In this document: piece after piece, positions 7,991 to 13,008 of the stretch
Layout of the letters: every line of letters begins with the position of its first letter
How positions within the stretch are numbered: the stretch's first letter is position 1
Assembly (NCBI GenBank): GCA_964579415.1
Contig: CAZOGW010000078.1
Span: 1-14,771 of the forward strand
DNA length: 14,771 nt
Direction of reading: 5' to 3'
From: CAZOGW01 sp964579415
GTDB taxonomy: Bacteria > Actinomycetota > Acidimicrobiia > Spongiisociales > UBA5794
Program-made: the position numbers and the translations under genes
The notes under the pieces: generated by a model
Told to the model about the DNA's origin: nothing
The model's database searches: none
The model's input: only the letters and a program-made list of their open reading frames with translations

Positions 7991-8161
7991 ATGCCCGCCC
8001 ACGTCTTCGACCTGGTCAACGAGGATCCGCCTGCCGGTTCCGATCAGGAACCGAAGCGGGACGCCATCGAGCAGGGGGTGGATTTCGCGTGGGGAATCCA
8101 GTTCCGGGCCGCAGACGTGCAGGGAACCACCGCGGCCGACTGGTTGGTTCGCATGCTTTAG
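7991..8161 (+). pseudogene. N-terminal part of a phage head-tail-region protein, cut at 8155
   Basis: The frame from ATG 7991 (MPAHVFDLVNEDPPAGS) runs to WLVRM at 8155 and then meets TAG after one more codon, giving 56 residues. Proteins at this position in related phages carry an N-terminal QG.DF.W.I strand and a DLTGW.ARMQIR-like strand. Here IEQGVDFAWGIQF and TTAADWLVRM match, but the chain ends just where QIRR should follow. That continuation is on the minus strand from 692 to 426. Rejoined at CGCATGC the protein would be 143 residues in one frame. The gene sits 6 bases after the coat gene and lacks a strong ribosome-binding site of its own, so coupling to coat translation is likely. Confidence 0.7.
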
Positions 8162-8236
8162 CCGCCGCGACCAGCTCGCGGTCGAACTGCGACACCAGGG
8201 CCCAGGAGCCATCGTGGCGAAGAATCGTCGCCTCTC

Positions 8237-8386
8237 TCATCGGGCCACCCGCCCGACGTTGTGGAGCAGCGATGTGACACGCCCCGTGGGACCTGTCGTC
8301 GTGACGACCGTCGTTGATACGCTGTCCATCGGCCCGCCAGCCCCCGACAGCTGCCCTCCGGGGCAGCTTCGGTCTTTCGTCGCCAT
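8237..8386 (-). CDS. Possible small ORF, 49 aa, overlapping both neighbours
   Basis: The minus frame from ATG 8386 (MATKDRSCPGGQ) to TGA 8239-8237 is linked by TGATG to the HTH gene before it. Its stop overlaps another ATG at 8240 that opens MREATILRHDGSWALVSQF and runs into the inversion boundary. The composition (Gly, Thr, Ser, Val) is unlike a folded domain, and a perfect 8-bp hairpin lies inside it at 8349-8368. It could be a leader ORF or merely the transcribed gap before the head operon. Reality is uncertain. Confidence 0.3.
   Translation of the reverse strand: MATKDRSCPGGQLSGAGGPMDSVSTTVVTTTGPTGRVTSLLHNVGRVAR
8349..8368. terminator. Perfect 8-bp hairpin, possible terminator
   Basis: AGCTGCCC (8349-8356) and GGGCAGCT (8361-8368) pair fully around a TCCG loop. 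On the plus strand TCGGTCTTTCG follows, a weak U-rich tail, so it would best stop rightward transcription leaving the coat gene region. On the minus strand no U tract follows. An overlapping set of GTCGT/ACGAC inverted repeats at 8295-8314 lies close by and might be a protein-binding site. Confidence 0.35.
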
Positions 8387-8610
8387 CACCGGGTCACGTC
8401 CGGGATGACGTTCAAGCGCTGGCCGATGAACAGCTCCAGCGATTCCCGGCTGAACCGCCACTGCTGGCGGTCCCCTCTGCCGAGCCGGATTCCCACCAGG
8501 TCGCCCCTGGTGGCGTAGCGGGTGACAGCCCTCTCGCTGACGCCCAGGGCGTTGCCGACGTCGACGGCGTCCAGGTCCCAGACCGCCGAAGTCCAGTCAA
8601 TGTCGTGCAC
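8386..8610 (-). CDS. Small helix-turn-helix DNA-binding protein
   Basis: The product has 74 residues from GTG 8610, chosen because AGGAGGAGG lies just upstream. The frame extends to 8733 but that part is not preceded by a ribosome-binding site. A winged-helix or MerR/excisionase-like HTH covers most of it: DAVDVGNALGVSERAVTRYATRGDLVGIRLGRG, then WRFSRESLELFIGQRL. Proteins of this type act as small regulators or recombination directionality factors. Being far from the integrase and just before the head module in the restored order, a regulatory role in late expression is as likely as an excisionase role. The C-terminal tail NVIPDVTR resembles the end of the head-tail-region protein at 426. Confidence 0.7.
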   Translation of the reverse strand: MHDIDWTSAVWDLDAVDVGNALGVSERAVTRYATRGDLVGIRLGRGDRQQWRFSRESLELFIGQRLNVIPDVTR

Positions 8611-8751
8611 GTGACCTCCTCCTGTTCGGGCGCCGAAATGCGCCGTCCGGGAGTCGTCCAACTGTCGGCGGCTATTGAGCACCCGATTCCTGAGGGAAAG
8701 CCTTGGATTCAGGGGGCGCGCATTTGTCTGCAAGGCGAGTCGCGGCGCTCA
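8611..8751. other. 141-bp gap between methyltransferase and HTH genes
   Basis: This gap is the largest inside the leftward early operon. It holds the AGGAGGAGG ribosome-binding site of the HTH gene at its left end. I see no convincing promoter: TTGGAC on the minus strand has no good -10 partner. I see no terminator hairpin with a U tract. Confidence 0.4.
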
Positions 8752-10026
8752 TCACGCGTCTTTTCGCAGCACCACAAGATCCTGATAGAGCCCGAGAAGT
8801 TTCCGATGCTCCCGGGCCGCCGTGACCTGCTCACTGAACTTCTGCGTGCTGAAAGGCACGATCACGCGGCGCTGCACAACCAGCCCGGCCGTCCAGCAGC
8901 CACGCAGCATCAGCATGGCCAGGTCCACCATCCGCCCGTCCGCCAAGTCGCCGACCTGCACCGGGCCGGCGATGTAGGCGACACGGCCCCCGTCGTTCAG
9001 GTGCGCGGCACACACCTGAACCAGCGACCCCCACACCCCCAGAAACCCGTCCAAGGTCATGTTGGCCATGTCTTCCGGGTGGTCGCTGTAGCGGCCCGCT
9101 GCCTGCAACCAGTCGGGCGGGTCCAGCAGGATCAGGTCCGCCCTGCGCGGCGCGTCCGCAGGCCAGCCATCAGCCACATCGTGGGTGCGGATCGGCAACA
9201 GCGGGTAGTGCTTGGCGCTGACCCGATCGGATGCCCAGATGCGCCGGCCCATGCGTCGAGCTGTCTCGATGCTCGCGCCCGACCCAGCGAAGAGGTCAAC
9301 CACCGTGTGCCCGGGTTCGGTGAATCCCCAAAGTAGGTTCTCGACGATCTGTGGAGCCATCCGCCCGAACCAGGTGGTGTCCTGATCGTCGTTGACAGGG
9401 AACGACCACACGTCGAAGTGCTTCCGGGACTTCGGGGGCTCGGATTTCTCCGACGTGTCGGAAGATTCCGAGACCCACTTCTGAACCGTCTTGTCTGTGA
9501 TCCCGTGGCGCTTCGCGATGGTGACGTTGGAGTCCTGGGGATTGTCCAGCCAGTCGAGCACCACCCGCTCCCGCAGCAGCTGCTGCTCATCTCGTCGCGC
9601 ATCGGCGCAGTAGTCCTGCGCGGTCCGCACCGTCACCCCCAACATCTCGGCGATGTCCGCGTACCGTTCAGCGTCCGACCCGGGCAGGGTGCGGTACAGG
9701 TGGTCGGCGGCCCGGCGCTTGTCCTGGCGTGACAGTTGATGGCCGTGGGTCGAATTGCGCCGATAGCTCTCCCGCAGGATCTGCCCATCCGACAGGTCCC
9801 CCAGGTCGATGGCCTGGATCGTGTCCCGACCGGTGCGCTTGAATGCCTGCCACCTGTGGTAGCCGTCGACCAAAACCCCACCGCGGGCGATGGCGATGGG
9901 TGGCAGCTTGTCGATGGCGTCGATGTAACGGGCGATCACATCGTCGCTGGGTGTCAGCCGCGGGTACAGCTCGGCGATGAACTGGACGGCGTCAACCGCC
10001 ATGGGCTGCGGCATGTCGGCGCTCAT
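8752..10026 (-). CDS. ParB-like / HTH / DNA methyltransferase fusion
   Basis: This 424-residue protein joins three parts. Residues about 20-75 form a ParB/sulfiredoxin-like domain (YPRLTPSDDVIARY, then GGVLVDGYHRWQAF). Residues about 95-190 hold two helix-turn-helix segments (DIAEMLGVTVRTAQDYC and TIAKRHGITDKTVQKWV). Residues about 203-424 form an AdoMet-dependent DNA methyltransferase with motif I DLFAGSGAS (244-252) and motif IV DPPD (302-305). Family members normally have an aromatic residue after DPP; here it is Asp (nt 9114-9112), which may weaken base binding. The downstream GRYSDHPEDMANM block is otherwise normal. Such fusions occur in actinophage early regions and probably mark phage DNA against host restriction. 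ATG 10026 overlaps the stop of the zinc-ribbon gene; the frame to 10188 is rejected for that reason. Confidence 0.82.
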   Translation of the reverse strand: MSADMPQPMAVDAVQFIAELYPRLTPSDDVIARYIDAIDKLPPIAIARGGVLVDGYHRWQAFKRTGRDTIQAIDLGDLSDGQILRESYRRNSTHGHQLSRQDKRRAADHLYRTLPGSDAERYADIAEMLGVTVRTAQDYCADARRDEQQLLRERVVLDWLDNPQDSNVTIAKRHGITDKTVQKWVSESSDTSEKSEPPKSRKHFDVWSFPVNDDQDTTWFGRMAPQIVENLLWGFTEPGHTVVDLFAGSGASIETARRMGRRIWASDRVSAKHYPLLPIRTHDVADGWPADAPRRADLILLDPPDWLQAAGRYSDHPEDMANMTLDGFLGVWGSLVQVCAAHLNDGGRVAYIAGPVQVGDLADGRMVDLAMLMLRGCWTAGLVVQRRVIVPFSTQKFSEQVTAAREHRKLLGLYQDLVVLRKDA

Positions 10027-10229
10027 CGCAGCCCCCATGTGGCGATGTCGTCGAGCGCAGCCTGATGCCCAGGTGTTCCGTCTGGGTGGATCGGCGCAGC
10101 CCAGCCGCAGGCCCAGCACCACCACACGATCGGCGGCGACCCCCAGGAGCGGACCTGGACGCTGGAGACAGCCCAGGACGTGTGGCATTGGGGACAGTCA
10201 GGGCGCGGGGGCAGGTCGGGCTCACCCAT
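10023..10229 (-). CDS. Small zinc-ribbon protein, 68 aa
   Basis: From ATG 10229 the product opens MGEPDLPPRPDCPQCHTSW and carries a second pair in WWCWACGW, so C-x2-C ... C-x2-C forms a probable zinc ribbon. The rest is short and Pro/Asp-rich. It overlaps the gene before it by 8 bases and its TGA overlaps ATG 10026 of the methyltransferase (ATGA), so it is part of a tightly coupled leftward operon. Small zinc ribbons like this are common in actinophage early regions and their role is unknown. Some may assist neighbouring DNA-binding proteins. Confidence 0.65.
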   Translation of the reverse strand: MGEPDLPPRPDCPQCHTSWAVSSVQVRSWGSPPIVWWCWACGWAAPIHPDGTPGHQAALDDIATWGLR

Positions 10230-10476
10230 GGTCGTCGTCGATCCGCAGGAGCCTGGCCGCGAGGTGGTCGAGCACCTGCACGGCCAGCTCATCCGCCGGT
10301 CGCGGTTCGCCCCGCCTAGTGAACGCCACTTCGCCCCGGAGCGTGACCATGACCCGGATCATCGTGGTGCCGGTCCTACGATCCTCAGGATGGCCGACGC
10401 GCCTGTTGCCCACCATCAGCACGCGCACCGATGCGGTCAACGTCTCCACGGTGGCGGTGTCGCGTTCGGCGGTCAT
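10222..10476 (-). CDS. Small hypothetical early protein, 84 aa
   Basis: The frame runs from ATG 10476 (MTAERDTATVETLTASVRVL) to TGA 10224-10222. The start overlaps the stop of the ParB-fold gene in an ATGA junction. The sequence reads as a beta-rich N-terminal half (VRVLMVGNRRVG, TTMIRVMVTLRGEVAFTR) followed by a helix (PADELAVQVLDHLAARLLRI) ending in acidic DDDHG. I do not recognise a family. Its coupling on both sides is the main support for being a gene. Confidence 0.6.
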   Translation of the reverse strand: MTAERDTATVETLTASVRVLMVGNRRVGHPEDRRTGTTMIRVMVTLRGEVAFTRRGEPRPADELAVQVLDHLAARLLRIDDDHG

Positions 10477-10874
10477 CGGACCCTCCCCATGCCGGTCCGC
10501 TTGAGCTTTGCAATGAACGACAGCGTTTGGGCCTTCTCCTCAGCGGCGGCAATCTCGGCAGGCGTGTGGTGCTTCCGATACAGATTCCTGGAGGCAACCC
10601 AAGCGGTCGGATCATCTGTTTGCACACGAAAGATCGGCACGTCCAGCCCGATGCGCACCGATGCGATCAAGCGTGCCCGGCCGTCCAGCAGGATGCCGTC
10701 CGGGGTGACATCGACGGGAACGGCCCAGCCCTGACCCTTGGCGGAGTCCGCGAGCATGGCGATGAGCCGTTCGGGCAGGGGAAACAGGTCCAGTGCGGGA
10801 TGTGTGCCCATGAACCCGTACAGGCGCAGCGCTTCGGCCAGCTCGTCGGCCAGCTCGTCGGGTTGAGTGTTCAC
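10473..10874 (-). CDS. ParB/sulfiredoxin-fold protein
   Basis: The 133-residue product has HPALDLFPLPERLIAMLADS, then DGILLDGRARLIASVRIGL and VASRNLYRKHHTPAEIAAAE. This matches the ParB N-terminal (ParB/Srx) fold, with the conserved D-G-R loop and the following helix. It lacks a C-terminal partition or HTH domain, so it is a free-standing ParB-like domain. In this superfamily such domains may bind CTP or act as nucleases; which applies here cannot be told. Start GTG 10874 overlaps the stop of the upstream gene (GTGA). A second ParB-like domain is fused to the methyltransferase two genes later, so the operon contains two diverged copies of the fold. Confidence 0.7.
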   Translation of the reverse strand: MNTQPDELADELAEALRLYGFMGTHPALDLFPLPERLIAMLADSAKGQGWAVPVDVTPDGILLDGRARLIASVRIGLDVPIFRVQTDDPTAWVASRNLYRKHHTPAEIAAAEEKAQTLSFIAKLKRTGMGRVR

Positions 10875-11197
10875 TTCCTGATCCTGCGATTCGCTGCGAT
10901 GCGCGCGTTGAGCCGACCGGTGACGGCGTCCGTGACCTGCTTCGTGGCAGCTCCGTCCGTCAGCTCGGTGGCGGCGGCGCCGGCCTTCCGGGCCGCGATC
11001 CAGGCGACCACCGCGCTCTGCCGGACACGCCAGCGAGCCCGCACGTCTCCCTTGCCGATGTCGTATCGCGGACCGAACTCGCCACCGGCCATGAGCAGCC
11101 GGGCGTAGCGATCCGACGAGTCGAGCTGTTCAGCGATCCAGGTGGAGCCGACGAGCGGATCGTCTGCCACCCTGCCCGCATCCTTCTTCGTGACCAC
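10871..11197 (-). CDS. Excisionase-like HTH protein, first gene of the leftward early operon
   Basis: From GTG 11197 the product has 108 residues, and GGAGGG lies upstream. The core is DPLVGSTWIAEQLDSSDRYARLLMAGGEFGPRYDIGKG, then RARWRVRQSAVVAWIAARKAG, which reads as a winged HTH of the excisionase/AlpA type. A basic Ala-rich tail with RLNARIAANRRIRK follows. An ATG at 11224 is a possible earlier start. It is the first gene leftward of the regulator and is divergent from it, the usual place of an excisionase or Cro-like early regulator. The frame to 11284 reaches into the promoter of the opposite operon and is not preferred. Confidence 0.65.
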   Translation of the reverse strand: MVTKKDAGRVADDPLVGSTWIAEQLDSSDRYARLLMAGGEFGPRYDIGKGDVRARWRVRQSAVVAWIAARKAGAAATELTDGAATKQVTDAVTGRLNARIAANRRIRK

Positions 11198-11276
11198 GTT
11201 CCCTCCATGCCTGCTGGGGTCCATCCATGCCTGTCGCATCAGAGGGTTGAGGTGATGAAGGTGCAGCGCAAGCAAG

Positions 11277-11293
11277 AGTTGCATATCAGTTGC
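11277..11293. promoter_or_regulatory. Direct repeat AGTTGC, possible operator
   Basis: AGTTGC occurs at 11277-11282 and again at 11288-11293, 11 bp apart, so both copies face the same side of the helix. The second copy overlaps the -35 of the regulator promoter. A regulator bound here could control both divergent operons. This is inferred from position only. Confidence 0.3.
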
Positions 11294-11324
11294 TACATGC
11301 CCTGTATTCCGCTAACTTGACGTC
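11290..11324 (+). promoter_or_regulatory. Promoter of the regulator-integrase operon, probably giving a leaderless mRNA
   Basis: TTGCTA (11290-11295) and TAACTT (11313-11318) are separated by 17 bases. The ATG at 11325 is 6 bases after the -10, so transcription would start at or next to the A of ATG. No ribosome-binding sequence is seen before that ATG, which fits a leaderless transcript, common in actinobacteria. Confidence 0.55.
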
Positions 11325-11690
11325 ATGGCTGCAAACACTCCCGTCGACGCGGTCCTCGACGACGCCCGTCGAGCCCTCGGCCTCACCTGGGAGCAGGTCG
11401 CCGAACGCGCAGGCATCTCACCCCAGGCCCTGCGGAAGATCCGCACCGGAGACTCCTACCCACGCGGCGAGACCCAGCAGAACCTGGAGGATGCGCTGGG
11501 CCTGCCGCGGTGGACGCTGCTGGCACGCCTCAAGCCACCGGGCTGGTCAGGGGAACCAGAGGTGACGGTGATGACGGACGTGAACCTGATCGTCATCCGG
11601 GTGAAGACCGAACTTCACGCAGACGATGCTCGTCGCCTTCAAGGCGTTCTCCAGGCCGCAGCCGATGCCTACTGCGAGGGGACTTACTGA
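11325..11690 (+). CDS. XRE-type DNA-binding regulator, candidate immunity repressor
   Basis: The 121-residue protein has an N-terminal Cro/C1-type HTH at about residues 8-62: DARRALGLTWEQVAERAGISPQALRKIR, then ETQQNLEDALGLPRWTLL. A C-terminal part of about 45 residues follows (VTVMTDVNLIVIRVKTEL, HADDARRLQGVLQAAADAYC), perhaps for dimerisation. It is divergent from the early operon and its stop overlaps the integrase start (TGATG), so the two are probably co-transcribed and translationally coupled. By position it is the best candidate for the lysogeny repressor, but a role in integrase control only is also possible. ATG 11325 lies directly after the promoter. Confidence 0.75.
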   Translation: MAANTPVDAVLDDARRALGLTWEQVAERAGISPQALRKIRTGDSYPRGETQQNLEDALGLPRWTLLARLKPPGWSGEPEVTVMTDVNLIVIRVKTELHADDARRLQGVLQAAADAYCEGTY

Positions 11691-12760
11691 TGGCCACGTT
11701 CCGCAAGATCGGCGACAAGTGGGTTGCCCAGGTGAGGTTGAAGCCGGGTGTCGCCGGTAAGGGGGCCAGCGTCGGAGCGACCCGGACGCGGCGCTTCCCA
11801 ACCAAGCCCATGGCGATGGCGTGGGCCCGCGACATAGAGGCTCAGCGCGACAAGGGCACGCTGAAGGACCCGAAACTGGACGAGGTGACGCTGGGCTCCC
11901 TGTGGCCGGCAGTGTCGAAGATCCGCAAAGGTGTCCTGGAGCCGGCCACCGTGGCGAAGAACCAGTCGCACTGGATCGGACACCTGGAGCCACACTTCGG
12001 CGACCTGTCCGTCACAGGCCTGCGCCGGTCAGCCATCGAGGCGTGGGTGGTGGAGCAGGTCGAGGCGGGCGTGGGGGTGCCCACCATCGAGGCGTGTGTC
12101 CGGCTGCTATCCGCCATCCTGGAATCAGCGGTCGACGACGACCTGATCGTGGCGAACCCGGCCCGCAAGGTGCGGGTGCCCAAGCACATGCCCAAGCGGA
12201 AGCGCTTCGTCACCGAGGACGAGATCAATCGGGTCCTGGGGCATGTGGACGCCCCCGACTACAAGCTGCTCCTGGCGCTGATGGCGACAACCGGGCTGAG
12301 GATCGGTGAAGCCCTCGGGTTGACCCGGGCTGACATCGACCGCGCGGCGTCCGTCGTCAGCGTGCGCCAGGTGTGGACCCGGTTCGGGATCAAGGAGTAC
12401 CCGAAGAGCGACAGCGCCGTCCGCACGGTTCCGGTCCCCGACGAGGTGCGTGACGCGCTGAAGGTGCACATCGCCCCGATGCTGCCCGCCAGCCAGGTGT
12501 TTCAGGGGGACGACCGCAACCTGAACCGCCGGGTCCTGGCCCCCGCCTGCGTCGCCGCGAAGGTGGAGGTGTTCACCCTCCACGAGCTGCGTCACCACTG
12601 CGCCTCGGTCTGGGTTGCACGTGGCGTTCCCCTGTTCGAGGTGGCCAAGGCATTGGGTCAGGCCGACACGAGGATGGTGGAGCGCACGTACGGTCACCTT
12701 GTGCCCGGTGCCAACGACCGCCTGCTGGCCGCCAGGTCGAGAGTGTCTTTGACACTCTGA
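11690..12760 (+). CDS. int: Tyrosine integrase
   Basis: This 356-residue protein would recombine phage and host attachment sites. It has an N-terminal arm-binding domain (MATFRKIGDKWVAQVRL), a SAM-like core-binding domain at about residues 65-160, and the catalytic domain. The active-site residues seen are Arg204 (TTGLRIGEAL), Lys239 (YPKSDSAVRTVPV), His298 and Arg301 (HELRHH) and Tyr334 (RTYGHL). The position that is usually His in LGH is Gln324 (ALGQAD), a tolerated but less common variant. The start overlaps the stop of the regulator gene. The gene ends 93 bases before the tRNA-derived attachment site. The frame extends upstream to 11510 but that part is antiparallel in composition and overlaps the regulator. 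Confidence 0.93.
   Translation: MATFRKIGDKWVAQVRLKPGVAGKGASVGATRTRRFPTKPMAMAWARDIEAQRDKGTLKDPKLDEVTLGSLWPAVSKIRKGVLEPATVAKNQSHWIGHLEPHFGDLSVTGLRRSAIEAWVVEQVEAGVGVPTIEACVRLLSAILESAVDDDLIVANPARKVRVPKHMPKRKRFVTEDEINRVLGHVDAPDYKLLLALMATTGLRIGEALGLTRADIDRAASVVSVRQVWTRFGIKEYPKSDSAVRTVPVPDEVRDALKVHIAPMLPASQVFQGDDRNLNRRVLAPACVAAKVEVFTLHELRHHCASVWVARGVPLFEVAKALGQADTRMVERTYGHLVPGANDRLLAARSRVSLTL
12740..12758 (+). terminator. 8-bp perfect inverted repeat at the end of the integrase gene
   Basis: AGAGTGTC (12740-12747) and GACACTCT (12751-12758) pair around TTT and overlap the last codons and stop of the integrase. No U tract follows, so a terminator role is weak. The half-site TGACACTC is repeated at 12812-12819, so these may instead be integrase arm-type sites near the attachment core. 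Confidence 0.35.
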
Positions 12761-12853
12761 CCCGGTCATCGCCATTCCTTCGATGCCATGCGTGCCACCG
12801 CCGCGGAGCACTGACACTCCCGGACGTGCCCCTGACGTGGGACGATTGCTTCG

Positions 12854-12898
12854 TTGACACGGAAGAGGTCACAGGTTCGATTCCTGTATCGCCCACCA
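12854..12898 (+). other. Attachment site (attR) in the 3' part of tRNA-Val(GAC)
   Basis: The sequence reads as the 3' half of a tRNA: anticodon loop TTGACAC with anticodon GAC (12856-12858), T arm ACAGG-TTCGATT-CCTGT (12871-12887), acceptor strand ATCGCCC (12888-12894), discriminator A and encoded CCA (12896-12898). The D arm and 5' acceptor strand are missing. The 5' side of the anticodon stem is CTTCG against GGAAG, leaving a G-G mismatch next to the loop, so the tRNA identity probably starts at about 12854 and the left flank is phage DNA. This fits integration into a tRNA-Val gene, with the restored full tRNA at the other prophage end outside the window. The exact core limits need the other end. 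Confidence 0.8.
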
Positions 12899-13008
12899 GA
12901 TCACAGCACGTCAGAGGCCCATGTCGCTGGCTCCAGACGCCCCCGTGGCTATGGGGGGACGCCGAATGGGGGAACATCCAGAGGTGGCCCGCCCCACGTG
13001 GGCCGGTG
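12899..13008. other. Gap between attachment site and the HIRAN gene
   Basis: This 110-bp stretch after the tRNA end has two possible hairpins: GCCCCC/GGGGGG at about 12940-12960 and GGCCC/GGGCC at about 12987-13006. The second is placed to end leftward transcription of the HIRAN gene, but no U tract is seen. No gene is supported. Confidence 0.35.

Larger units (their letters stand above)
692..8156. other. Apparent inverted segment carrying the head gene module
   Basis: The 7-mer CGCATGC occurs at 8150-8156 on the plus strand and at 698-692 on the minus strand. The plus-strand gene at 7991 runs to the 7-mer and stops two codons later. The minus-strand gene ending at 426 begins at the 7-mer without an N-terminal half. 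Joining them across the 7-mer keeps one reading frame and makes one 143-residue protein. At the other end, joining the minus strand from 8212 to the plus strand from 692 leaves an open frame into the zinc-binding gene. All genes inside read opposite to the flanking prophage genes. No site-specific invertase gene is visible in the window and the shared sequence is very short, so the mechanism is unknown. An assembly chimera remains possible. Confidence 0.75.
1..12898. mobile_element. Integrase-proximal part of a siphovirus-type prophage
   Basis: This region holds a lysogeny module (XRE-type regulator and tyrosine integrase beside a tRNA-Val 3' end), a leftward early operon, and a full head module (terminases, portal, MuF protein, scaffold, coat). 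The tail, lysis and other attachment end would lie beyond position 1. The right boundary is set by the end of the tRNA fragment at 12,898. Because the tRNA 5' half is absent and phage DNA lies on that side, this end looks like attR of an integrated element, with host DNA to the right. The internal order is broken by an apparent inversion of 692-8156. That the region is phage is seen directly from the gene content; that it is integrated rather than a free phage genome is inferred. Confidence 0.85.

Noticed and set aside
6341..8212. Long minus-strand ORF of 623 codons
   Set aside because: It lies antisense to scaffold and coat genes, has low-complexity Arg/Gly/Ser composition and matches no family. 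It is a shadow of GC-rich coding.
11197..11320. Leftward promoter for the early operon
   Set aside because: TATGCA-like -10 boxes exist on the minus strand but none has a convincing -35 partner, so no site is called.
1..12898. Capsid-only phage satellite, since head genes but no tail genes are seen
   Set aside because: The head-tail-region gene is split and its remaining half leads leftward off the window with more small phage genes. The missing tail genes are best explained by the window edge.
12825..12898. Functional tRNA-Val gene
   Set aside because: The D arm and 5' acceptor strand are missing and the anticodon stem has a mismatch, so only the 3' part is present.
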